Assembly (NCBI GenBank): GCA_009760855.2
Contig: WPIO01000004.1
Span: 9,326,001-9,390,000 of the forward strand
DNA length: 64,000 nucleotides
Direction: 5' to 3'
DNA from: Cristatella mucedo
Lineage: Eukaryota; Bryozoa; Phylactolaemata; Cristatellidae
The notes under the pieces are model-generated. The model did not search any database, was not told the origin of the DNA, and was given only the letters and a program-made list of their open reading frames with translations. The position numbers were made by a program, and so were the translations under genes. This document shows positions 33,747 through 46,700 of this stretch, piece by piece (position 1 is the first letter of the stretch; each line of letters opens with the position of its first letter).

Positions 33747-36700
33747 CGAGCGCGTATGTGAGCTACCACGTGCGCACAAACTTTGAAATAGCTTCTAGAC
33801 GCCACGAGGAACCAAATGCTATAACCCATGAGAGATTTATATGGATCTCTTAGAGCATATGCTACTGTCGGAGCACAATAATTAACCTATAGCGTCAAAT
33901 CATTCAGCAAAGCATGTGAAGGCATAGCAGTTGAATTAGAACGATTGAGAGATAAACTGATGCGAGGAAAGGCTCAATATGCATGTAGCTGACAAAAAAT
34001 ACTGCATAACGCGAGCAGAATGAAACATCAGCTTGCCCTCTATTCCTTCCCGAGGGCTTGTGACATCTAGACGGAGGCTCCACAGTTATGGGCAGCGAAG
34101 CCTCGTGGATGCACGAGAAAATTGATTAGTGAGCCCAACTGTCGACAATTATTTCACAACTTATCAAACCATGTTTGCATTACGGTTTTATTGAGAAAGT
34201 ATTCGGCAGGTTTAAATGGCTGTAGAGAGAAGGATGTGATCGCAAACGATTAATGACAATCTCCTGTAGAGCTGGTTAATAAATCAGCAAGCATCGGAAA
34301 CCCATGTCCGTCTTGGCAGAAGCAGTAGCCAATAGAAGCGTAGTGATATACGTAGCTGGGAACATGCTAGACTCCGGAGTGATCTATGAGTAGCCAGCGC
34401 AGTAGCTCCTTGAATGGCCTTTTTGAATGCAACGTGTACGACTCACATTTTTCACACATGAAAAGCAGATTTCTAGTCTATTAATATCGATTCTTTCAGC
34501 CATACACTAAATCTGCAGACACGGTCAGGTCACATCCATGAAAGTTTCACGTGTTAAATAGTATTGGCAACTCTCAAGTAATCTGTCAATCGCTCTACCT
34601 TCAAGAAAGATCAAGAATACATTATTTAACCACGGTCGTGTTCCCGGGAAGGCCAGGGAAATGGCTTATACCACGGTAAACTTATGACAGCTCTGAATCA
34701 AAGTTAGTCGAGATTAGACAGGTTAATGCAGAATGTTTCATAGCGGCTCCTCTCAACTAGCACTAACAATTCACCTCGTTTAATCATTTTTATCCTCAAC
34801 AAAAAAGCAAAATTTCAAGTACTCCTGGTGAATTTAAAAAATGTTTGACCGAATAGAAGTTGTATGTACCTCTAGCTGTGCTTGAGCCGTACATTTTGAC
34901 TTTTAGCAGAAACAGCAGCACGTAAAGCCGAGTTTTGGAAGCATTTTTGTCCTAACGCAAGGTGGTAGTCTGCTAGTAATCTAAACTAAAGAATTGTAAT
35001 GAAAAGCAGCACCGAAGGACCACAAGCTATGATATTTATTCCACCGGTCTTCTTTCGGTGAGAGTATGATGTATCTCCGTCTGTAACTCCACAAAGCCAC
35101 AAAGACTACGTGGATATTACTCATGAGAGTTTTGTAAAGCGCACTCACATCCTAAGCGGCTTTCGGTACGCATTCGGTAGCCAACAGACTTCATCTCACG
35201 CAACAAAAAGAGAAAGTGGGAAGCATAACAGAGTCAGGAGAGCAGCTGATGCAGTGAGTAGCATGGAAGTAGCAGCTCACGACCGCTGGAAAGGATGAGC
35301 CATAGTCGGCAGCAGGAGAGTAGCTGTCAAAAAAAACTGCAGCTAGGCTTGTCTGTCGTGAGCGTCGCAGTTGCCACATTACTCCACTTCTCGCCGACCT
35401 GCACTGGTTACCAGTCAAGCAACGGATTGACTTCAAGGTTTTGTCGCTCACTTTTAGGTCTCTTCATTCTATGGCTCCAGCCTATCTTTCAGAGATACTA
35501 CCCCATCAGGCAAAGCATCGTACCACTCGCTTTTCGGAATCCAACAGTCTAGAAATACCTCGTACAAACCTTAAATCCTTTGGAGACCGTGCATTTAGCT
35601 CGTATGCTCCCACAGCCTGGAACTCCCTCCCGACCTGCATCAGAACATCCCCTGACCTGACCACATTTAAAAGAAACTTAAAAACATACCTATTTAGGAC
35701 AGCATTTAGTGGGTCCTTGTGATTCGTCCTCGATGTGCTTATGCGTGCTGACACTGTTCATGCTGCCACTAACCACATTTGCATGCTGACCCTGTGCATG
35801 TAACCCCTAACCATGTTATTCATTTTGTTTGTTTTTCAAGCATGATTTTACTTACTATTCTATTGCGTATCACTTTGCAGCAAATGTAAAGCGCCTAGAA
35901 AGAGATTAAGTTCTCTGAGGGCGCTTTATCAAGTGCAATATTATTATTATTATTAATGCGTAAGAAAAGATGAAAAATTGACTTATGCGATCAATGCGAG
36001 ACAGACCCAGACAGGGATCGTGAGGCTGCAGAAAAAGAGATACTGTGCATTTCATGATGGGCACCGACCGCCGCCGTCACGCGTCAGAGCCTCCAGCTTA
36101 CTTGGTGTCCTTGTCCTTTCGTGGGAGCGGCTGCTGGAAACACGCGGAGGTCGGCTGTCAGGGCTTGACAGACCCCGTGCATGAAAGGCTGATGCGTACA
36201 TCGGACCGGACATGGGCCGCTTGATAGGTGGATTTCGGCACTGAAACAGCAGTAAAGAGCCATCACTGCCTCACTAACGATCACAACCATGCTATAGATA
36301 GGCACCATTCTTGGGTTTGAGTCCTTCAGCAGGAAAATACTTGATCGCCAATAGCTGAAAGCAGATGAAAGCTGCTCGGGGCGCTTCTGCTGCTAAATAA
36401 ACGAGTCTTTCAGTTTTGGCACGACGTCTCTCTCGCTCAACTTTTCCTCGATCTCCCTCGGAGGCGTAGTTGGACCTTTAGGCACCCGAGGACAAAACTA
36501 CAAACGGCGCCCCTTGTCAAAAGTGGCTGCAAAATAGCTCCACCACAGAAGAAATACGAAAAATACACGCTAGCAGGCGTATTGAGTCAAAACAGTTTTA
36601 TTAACGTTAGTAAAAGTACAAGATAGCCATCACAGCTGTAACTAAGGTGAATTTTCCTGGCTTTAAGCCTGGTAAACTGGTCTATTACAATTGGAGTCAA

Positions 36701-39175
36701 TACTTTCCACTGTTTCTTTCTGTATGCATAACAAAACCAAATTTGAGATTTGAGAGTCCCAATGTGAGAGTCGATCTTACCACGTTGATGCTCCCTGATA
36801 AGACAAAATAATCTTCAGCTTGCTCAAGGAACGTTCACAATTGGCAACTGGTGCAGCTATGGTGAGATAAACTTTAGAGGGAACTCTCAAATAACTAAAC
36901 ACATCTCCTCCATAACTGACAATGAAAATAAATAAATCCTAGCTGATTAAACAGCCTCTGTGTTTAGAGCGACAGAATAGCCTTTGCGGCTATCACCACC
37001 GCTTGCAGTGGCGATAAAGAATCGCCCACCGCAGGAATCGAACCCATGACCTCGGGACCGAGGTCGTGAAAGCAACCACCTTACCTAGTGTGCCATCATG
37101 GCTCACCATGAAAGACGTGAGTTTCAGGGGTGTCTATAATGCCGAGTCGTGACGTGTGACAAGAAGCATTTTAAAGTCACATATTTTGAATTACAGCTCT
37201 GTTCCATCAACGTCTGAACAATATAAGCCTCCCAGACCTAGACATTGCTGGCGGAGTTTGGTCTGGTCAAGTGTCTTCATAAGCTTCTCAAATTGTAATA
37301 AAAAACCAAATTTGGCATCAATGTCTGTGAGCCAGGAAAACCTAGCTGTAATTTCTTGTCGGAGATAGTCTATGCCTTTGATGATTCTTGAAATCTCCTC
37401 TAGCTTGAGACCAAAATCTTGAGAGAGTTCTCCAGGCCTCTGTGTCCTTCGGCGGATTCTTAGTTCAACTGCAACTCCCCACAATTCACGTCTCTTTTTG
37501 ACATCCAGTAGTGATTCTTGGCGCTGATCTTCTCGAAGTCTTGAAAACTCAATCGCAAGAGAGTGGGGGTAACGAGAAGTATCTTTAAAGTTCATCTTTG
37601 GATCCTTCAGTCTTATCTGAACGCGGTCAATATTCTTTAAGATGCTGTACCAAAATGGCAACCGAACAGAGAAGTTAAAGTTCAAAACACAATGTAGGAG
37701 ACTGCCAGCTTCACTTCTTGTTTCAAGTGTTTCACTTGTGTCGTGAGACAGCTCGTTGACGTTGCTCCAAAAGACCTACAATGCTCTTCCGTCCATTATT
37801 GATAGCTTTCACAGCCTCCCCTCTTGCACTCCACCTTGTTGCATAGGCACGTTTAACAGCGATGGCTAACACTTTCTTCAGCTCTTCCCATCTCAGAGAT
37901 GATCTTGAAAAGAATAATTAGTAATCTCCTAATTGTTCCAAAAAAGGTAATGACAGTGGAATCTTGACTTGCAGTGTGAACTCCTGCTAGGTTCAAGCTG
38001 CGGTTATCAGTTTACAAAAATTGCCTTCTCATTTCTGGGCAGCATTCTTTTTTTGGACACCTGACAAGTGGCCACACACGACTGCTGCGTTATCGTACTA
38101 CAGCCACTTAAGTAAGCCTTGCTTAAGTGATCTTATAGTGCGTCGGTGCTCAGCCACGGTACGCTGGCTCGCCCTTGACTAGGTATACATAGCAGGCCGG
38201 GCTTACCCTTGGCACGACGCAGCCTGCCTGTGGTAGGCCGGATGGGGTGATCAGACGGGGAGGGCAGTTAAAACGCGGACGGAGGGGTGAACGGCCGTGT
38301 GCTCCTTAGCTGCAAGTGCCAGCCGAATACACGGCGGTTGGAGCTGCCTCGGTGTTTCCTTGCCCTCGCGTGTGTGCCACCAGAGCGTCAAGCTACAGCT
38401 TGGTCTGAGTCTATAAACATGCTTTAACTAGCTCAGCCAGCTTTAGTCAAGTCCATTGAAACCAGGGCTTGCTTGAAATCAAGATTGGTAACCTCACAGG
38501 AATTTTTTTAAATTATGCACAATCCTGTTTGCTTTTTGGTGCCCCCTTGGACATGGCTGGGGGGACATCTGTTCACCTGCCCACCCCTCGCTACGCCTCT
38601 GATCTCCTTTGATTGTAGGTTCGCTGACAGTCAACGAAATACCGGAGTGGATTGAATTAGTTAGTCATGTTTCTTAAGTTCAAATAGTGTGTACCCGAGT
38701 ATTTCTACGACGCTATTGCATCAGCAAAAAGACCAAAGACGTGCACGAGAAATTTTGAATTACCACCAGCAAGGGTATAGTTAGACGGCTGGAGCAAGGG
38801 GCTGTCTCAACCGATGCTGCAGCCGACATCCCGCTCATTGATTCTAAGAGTTGGGCATTCATTAACAATTTAATTTTCGAGTAATCACCTGCTACTTGTG
38901 AAGTAGACAGCGGTCAAGAATTCGGCTAGACACGACACGAGCATGAAGGTTTCTGTAATACTTGTTTGTACCGACATGGTCTCAGATCCTGTTGGGGTTG
39001 GTGGCTATTTGGAGCTAATTATGCCCTTCTGTTTGCTGCCTGGTTTGGCCCAGGAAGTAAGGAGCTCGCTTATAACGATCAAGGTCGTGGGATCGAGCCC
39101 TGCGCCAAAGTTCTCTTACGGCAAGTTAAAAATTAAAAACACATATATATGTATGTGTGTGTTATCCACTCTCTC

Positions 39176-39226
<51 letters not shown>

Positions 39227-40700
39227 CTTTTTATATACATACATATACATTAGGCGACTCCGAAGCGGTGCCTTAGGCAGAACACGGAGAATACCCCATT
39301 CGCCACCTCCCGCTCTGAAAGTGGTTTCCCCAGCTAAGTGACTAAGAGGCTCCATGGGAGAGACGATGTTAAAGAGAGGCTCCAGAGACTTGCCCGGCAG
39401 TGCGTCTTTGGGTTTTCATTCGGGGCTGTCCTTTTTCCAGAGTTTAATACTCACCGCAACATGCTCTTTAAACGGGGTTCATATTTCTCCTACGCGTGTG
39501 GGTCAAAGAGGCTTCTGAGCTGTGAGCTGAAGGCGTTCAACTTCAGTCTCAGCCGTAGCTCAGAGGAATCACTTTTAGAAGGGCTACAGAGTTTTTCCCG
39601 GCGGATTTCAAAGAGAGGACCACGACCTTATTTCCTGTCCCTCAAGGTTAAAGTTTAACCGGCGTGCTAAAATCCTTGCAAATCTCCTCGAGTGGCGCTG
39701 ATGTCCGCACGTACTGTCACACGTAATGTCGCACGTAATGTCCGCCCTTTTTCACTAAAGCGGCTGTCATGACTTTTTTCTAGTGTGGTGCTTAAAGCCT
39801 AAATAACGTATCTGGTCCTTCGTATGACACATTTTCGCCAGCTCCAATTTAGTTTTTCTCGCAACTTGTAATCAGCAGTTACAACTCAGTTGATCCTACC
39901 AGTTGATAGCTACTAGCGAAAACAGATGGGCTCCTCCTTACCTTTCTCCTTCTCCTCCTCCTCTTTCTCCTCGTCCTCCACCTCCTCCTCCTCCCTGAAT
40001 CAACGGGGCTCGTAGTACCAAAAGTCAGTCGTCCTTAAGTTACAATTGCCATTTCCTATCTTACGTTGCTAACCTTGTCTGGAACTTATAAGGTGAACAT
40101 TTATTTTCGATTGTCACCATAAGGTCGTCTACGTTAGACACTAATACGATTACGTGACGATATTCACTCGAACGAATTTACCAACCAATTCAAAGTTCAG
40201 CGGGCTTCTAAAAGTATTTCTGATTGCGTATGTTAAGACTCGGCTCGGAATAGTGTCACCTTAGAAAGCTTAAGTATAAAGTTTGAAGGTATTAATTGGA
40301 CCGGTTTGATGCGACAGCCTCCAATTTCCAAGTGTGTGGCGGTCGCTAACTCTCACTCACCATGATCATATCCACGACAGGACTGCCTTTAATGGTTCGT
40401 CTGCCCAAGTTCAGATTTTGCTGCACTGATACTAAGATTAGTCGGGCAGCTCCTTTGAGTATAGTGGTGTCGTCAACCTGAAAAATAAAAATTCTCATCT
40501 AGCCTATCGTATTAAACCACATTTCTACATAGCGGGCAGCAAGAGAGAAGGATGGATGCAAACACGCAAGTTTAGTCACTTTTCTCCATCCCCTTTCCGT
40601 AGTTCTCTTATTATACTCTCTTTCTTTTAATCTTTTTACGTCTAAAAATAATGCATATATCTATTCCTGTCACTTTCGCTCTATGTCTGCCTCTCTCGCT

Positions 40701-40764
<64 letters not shown>

Positions 40765-43700
40765 TCTCTCCTAACATCTTCCTCTTTCCAGCTCTTCACT
40801 GCCGACAAAACAGCAGCATTTCGAGCTACCACCAATGAACTCTGAACTATGAACAGCCAAAGAACACCGCGATTCTCCTTGCACAAGAGAATCTTACTTA
40901 AAGCCCGAACGAACTCGAAAAAAGGAACCTGGTGAATCGTTAAAGTACGACTTACGTGACCAAATTCTCCAAGCCGTGCAGCGAGCTGTGATAGCTTTTG
41001 AACTATTGCATTATCTCCGGTTGCAGTCACGGCTAACTCCATCGCACCTGTCCATCAAACGGGCGGCTGCTCGCGCTGAAGGAAGCAACGCTCGCTCGCT
41101 CGCTCGGCGCAGCAGCTCGGAGCATTGGTCTCTCGCGTCGTCGCGCCTCGCCTCGCCTCCTCCTCCTCCTCCTCCTCATGCTCCGAGCTCAGCACTTACC
41201 TGGCTCTTTCTGGATGTACTCAAAGAACGTTGGAACGATACACATGAGCTGAACTACCTCTGCAGCCAAAAGAGAGCGGTACTGCCTGTAACTGAATAGA
41301 GAGATGCTCGTTTACTGCCAGCGACGCACCAATGCGGGACGTGACGTGACAAATTTGTCAGAAACGGTGCTGCATAAAGTCTAAATTGATAGGCAAGGAA
41401 CACTGAAGCGAAAAACTGGAAGCCATCCCTCGTGGAAATGTGCGAGGTAAGACGACGCCGACTATTAATGAAAGTCAGGTGAAACTCGGCAGGAAAATGC
41501 AGTTTTCATATCTGTTCTTTATGCACACTGCCCTAAGCTCGAAATGGTTACCATACACACAGCGTGCTTACGTACGTCGCGTCTTGAGTCTTTCTTTGAA
41601 TAAGGGTCTCGTCTTTGACGTGCTGAGCAAGGATGTAGTTAAGCGCTAGATAAAGCCGGTCATAAAGGCCTCCGATCTGAAAACCAAGCTCACTTAAGCA
41701 AGCCAGGGTCTCCATAACAGGGCATGACTCCATTAAGAATTCCCGTACATCACGCGGACAAAAGCTGTTGACTCTATTACACGAAGGTACAACGCAGGCG
41801 AGCTAAAATCTAGCTACGCACCGGCTCAGTCAACCAAGCACCCAGTCCAGTAAAGTACTGCACCTATTATTTATATAGCCTGACAAAAATGACAGCAGGC
41901 AAATGCCGGCAGGTTTCTTAGATTAAATTGAAGCCTTACTTTATATTCTCTGCGATATCGATATCTCGGTTCAAGTTGCCAGTTTACTCGTGAAAGGCTG
42001 CTGCACTCCTGAGTACTTCTCTGGTAATATTCAGCCGTTTGTTCGGTTATAATGTCATCCACAAATCGGCTCTTCGAGAAACTTCCACAGTAATTATCCG
42101 TTGTAGCAATCTTTACTAGCAGGCTGGTTATAGTGCAGGACCAGTGAACTTCCTCTGATTTTCTAGACCGGCTGAATCTAGTGCGCATGCATGTACACAT
42201 GCTAGCAAGATCGAGTTGTGCCTGATCGAACACGCACTTCAAAATATTGCATTGTATTCTTTCCGTGACTCTGAGCTTTGCCGGTGGTGGGTGCATTCTG
42301 TGCAAACCGACAAAGCTGACACATGCCTAGCCAAAGCCATTTAAAATAAAAAATATGCCAAAACCCAGTTTTCTTCAGAATTTCATTCTCCACCCGTGTT
42401 CCTAATGTGCTTTTGCGTGCTGACACTGGGCATGCTATCAGTAGCTAAGTGATATTCTTTTTTTCCAGCATAAGTAAAGTGTCTAGAAAGGGATTTTGTT
42501 CTCAAAGAAAAGTAAATAAAGTTTTCGTCATCAGCATTATTATTACTATTTATAGATGGCAAAGCGCTGCCTGTAACGTAGTTTTAAGTCGTACTTTTTT
42601 CTGAGCTGCCTGAGCGCTCTGTGCCTGACCGCAGACTTCCTAGGCAGAACAGAAAGCAAGCTTAAAGAGCAACTGCAAGTTAAAAAAAACAACAACAATG
42701 CTTAGCTTAATCTTTGAGATGTGATTTCCTTCATTTTGTATTTGTTTTTATCTTAAGCTGTGCCTGCACTGATGCAGCTTATCGGCGTGCTTTCGGTTGC
42801 TATGCAATCCTTGTAACTGTTATTTGTACTAATGCTTTAGGCTTACCGAGTTTAAAAGCTGCCAGCACTCACCTTCTTGTTGATTCTTTCTATTTTCACG
42901 GATGCCATGAGCACGCAAGCCACCGAACTGCAAGTTTCTTTCGACAACTGGAAAAGATCCAGGCAGCTGACTTTCCTAAAATTTGGAGAAGGAGATATCT
43001 TGCGCTAGCTTACGCAGCACGCGTAGGGCTGGAATTTGACCAACTTAAATGCAAGAACTTGTGCAAAAAAATTGTTCAGTCGCAAACAATTTCTCAGTAA
43101 AATAGGTTTAATGCAGACCAAAATTTCTTCTCGAGTGCAGAAAAATATGCCCGGAGGATAATAACCACTAGGAAAACACTTTCCTCGTAGAAAGAACCCT
43201 GTCCTGCTACCTCTGAGACTGCTATTAGCGGAGCAGTTGAATTATACACGGATACAAGTTTTAATCACACAAAGTTAATTTGTGCTGCTAAAAGGTCATT
43301 CCTAACGAATCTATGCTCAAGCCTTTTGGCTGATCTGAAAGACCCGTAGCCAACTTTACAGCACCTGTCAAGAAGACCTGCAGTCTAGACATGCAGAAGA
43401 CCTGCAGTATAGACCACCTGCAGCTATGCAAATTTAGCTCTTAAAATAAAACGTCGTTGGGTGCTTAATCTAGATTTCACTGCAAGCATACAATTGCATA
43501 AAGAACTATTGTTATTGCACATCAGAAGACCAAGAAATACGGCACATTTTAGTTTACAAATCATACTGCCTTCATTGTCATCATTGGCATGCCATTGGTG
43601 CTTACCCAATATTGTCCAATTTGGCTAGCTCCAGAGTGTCTTTCAAAAGATGTAGAGGGATTGAAAATTCTAGAGATGCCTAAAAACAAATCGAAGCCGT

Positions 43701-46700
43701 AGCTAAATTTTCCGTAATACCATGAATCGTAGCAGTGGGAAGAAATAGTATATGCAGCTTTTCCGAAAAAAGAGCTCTTCTATGCATACACGAGAATCAC
43801 AAAAAGACCAAGTTCGTAGCTGTAGACTCCCATTAGTATTATGCATAACATTAGACTCTGGCAGCATTTAAAAAAACTCTGGATTCAACTTGGGATGAGC
43901 TTTGAAGGTAGTCAGCTGCCCCTGGACATACGCTTTTTTGCTGAGGCACGTTGGCCAATTATCTGCATCTTAGCTACAATAATTGTTTCATAAATGGAAG
44001 CATGAACAAGTGCAAACACAAATTTTTTTCTCAGGTATTAGCAGGTCCAGATGCTTATATAATTAATACTTATTAATTGCAATCTGTAGTAATGGCTCGT
44101 GTTTTTTGGGTTGCTTTCGGTCAACATGTAGAAGCATTTGGCGTAGGCTCTCTCTAACTTGATCCGTGTGCACCAAAGTGAGAGTGCAGTGCACAGGCTC
44201 TGCTGTGGGGGCAGATCCCTATCTTACAATTAGCAGTAGGATGAGCATGTTGCCTCGCTGAAGCTCTTCTTTTCTTGATGCCAGCAACTCGTCCATGAAT
44301 GTGTCGTTGAAATGCAGCACTTGATGTCTCCTGAAACGTTTAGCGATCGTGACCCGACAATCCTACTAAATAAGTTCACATGGTAACAGCTTTGAAGAAC
44401 AGTAGTAATACGTGCACGCTCCAACGTCAACCTTCAAATGAGACAGCTTGCAAAAACCTCCACTCTATGCCTAGACATGTCGAAGGACAGGAGTGCTAGC
44501 AGTTCACATCTTCATATCATAAGGAATTCTTCAAGTATTAATATTGTGAGAATGACGATACCCAGGCCGTACAAGTTTGATCCTGCTGGTATTTTTCGGA
44601 GGTGGGGTAATCCAATTGAAAAAAGCAGTGCCGTATTGTTTGCAAGATCTGATGCTTTTTCGGAATGGCTATTCCGGGTTCAAGCCAGAGCATATGCTTA
44701 CGGTATGCACGTCAAAGAATGACACAATGATTAAAATGAACAAACATGTAAATCTGTAAGTAAGCATCCTAATGCTACAGTGGAAAGGAGCCCTCGAAAA
44801 GAACGCTGTTGTCTGCTTAAAGCAGGTACCACCAACTAACGATCTTTCTTTTGCCTTAGCTCAACAGAATTCAAAACATTCCCGAAAACTCAGTAACTAA
44901 GAAATTAAACAAAAAACAAATAATTGCACCAACGTCGCAGTTCTGTCAATGCTAATGTGCCTCTAGCTTATGAACTGTACTAGCGCAAGTTGGAGTACTT
45001 TTGTTAAATCTATCCAACGACTGTCACGCTCAGAATTTGTATCACACACTAGGATTGTAGATATTTTTATAGCATGATCGAGTTAATATTTGCCTTGAGT
45101 ATAAATTAAAAAACTTTCCTATTTCATTTAAAATGCATCGGCTTGCTTACGGCTGTAACTGTGTGCATTGCTCTGTAAGAATTCTGGAAATGCTTCTAAA
45201 TTTCCTGTGGTAACCTGTAGGGTTTTCCGGTATTATTTGAAGAGCTGTTTGTAGTCTCATGGTTGGTGTGTCAACCCAGCTTATTTACAATATTTATGAA
45301 GGCATCGAGCATTCGGCTATCACGGTACATGGAAGTACAAAATATTTTTTCAAAATCGGTGGTCAATACCGGTGTTTCGATCACGTTTTACTTGCTTCGG
45401 GGGGCTCCGGCAGTATGAAAGCTTGACGTGAGTCGGCCATCATCTTAACACGGCTGCAAAATCGAAGTCACTCTCCGAATTTGTGTAGAATGGCAGACTA
45501 GAACTTAGAGAGATGCGAGTAATGAATCACTCGTTGAATCACTACCTCACTAATCAAAAGCCCGTCATAGTAATGATAACTGAGAACAGCATTATTCAGC
45601 AACACCTCTGCACGAAAGCTTGCTTTGGTAGCATGATGTCCGGACTTGCAACTGGCCGGGGCTCAAGTACTGCAGTAGTACTGCACAGCACAGGTGCGAG
45701 CAAATTTGCTGCCCATTATCTAATCAGACAAGCACATGGCTATATGCCACAAATACGCCTGACGCTGAATAAATGGGATAACCAACTTGTGACGAGTTCT
45801 GCCAGGTGCTTTGCCTCTAGAAGGCCATAATGGCCGCAAATGACCGATTGAATAGTCCAATATTTTTCGGGTCAGGGCGCTTTGCTAGTGGCTTACTTTG
45901 TCACGTCGCAGGAAAACACTGCAGAAAATAAAATCAACAAGACGCTCAGGGAGATCAAGTGAATGGCTTCAAATATTCGATGCCAGCTGCTTGACAGCAG
46001 GCGTGGTGGCTGGCGGTGGGCGGTGGTTGTTTTGCCTCTACCGCACGCCTATACATTCTGTGCGACGGGGGCGGCACATTTTCTGCTGCCGCACCTCTCC
46101 ATAAACAGCTGGATTAGTTTCAATCCACCTCAGCAGTTTTTTCTGGGCCTGTATTGATAATAATAATAATAATATATTTTATACAGCACCCCCAAAGAAC
46201 TCAGCATGCTTTAGGCACTTCACATTTGCTACAAAGGAAGTGCGATCGGATGGTTAGTCGTAGCATGCTCAATAAACAACAAGAATAAAATTGTTAGGGG
46301 GTGCCGTGCACAGGGTTAGCATACAGTCTTGGAAGCAAAGGGCTGGCGGCGCCGATTTCAGCCTGTCTCTAGCTGCCTAGCCAAGGTCAGCACCATCTCA
46401 CGTGAGAGAAATAACTAGCCAAAGTTATATGCTTAGTCGTGCAGCTCAGGTCTCGTGCTTTCCGAGATCTGTAAAGTCTCTAGAAAGAGATTTAAGTTCT
46501 CTGAGGGCGCTATAAAAATGTATCATTATTATTATTATTAAGACGGTTCTCCACTCTCTGCAGCTTGCAGGGGCTGTCTACTGTTGTTGGCGTAGTTTTG
46601 CCCTGTCACCCTCGGACCCCAGGCCTCTCACTTCATTTAGTATAATTATACTATCTTATAGTATTATATTATACTATTTTATTATTATTAATATTATTAT

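Larger units (their letters stand above)
36459..38601 (-). mobile_element. hAT DNA transposon with both ends and target duplication
   Basis: Left end CGGAGGCGTAGTTGG and right end (read inward) CAGAGGCGTAGCGAGGGG are imperfect terminal inverted repeats of the common hAT type. Flanking 8-bp sites are ATCTCCCT (36451-36458) and ATCTCCTT (38602-38609), a target duplication with one mismatch. The interior holds a broken transposase on the minus strand and a nested SINE. It lies in the intron between LRR exons 9 and 10. Confidence 0.85.

Noticed and set aside
34856-34885. A 30-base block with acceptor and donor, reading SKCTAQAQLE
   Set aside because: It would lie between LRR exons 10 and 11, which join at phase 1, and it does not fit that phase; exons 9, 10 and 11 already join in frame without it.
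36380-36530. LTR end with primer-binding site (AATAAA, then GGCGCCCC)
   Set aside because: The GGCGCCCC lies inside the left end of the hAT element, whose terminal repeats and target duplication explain the sequence better.
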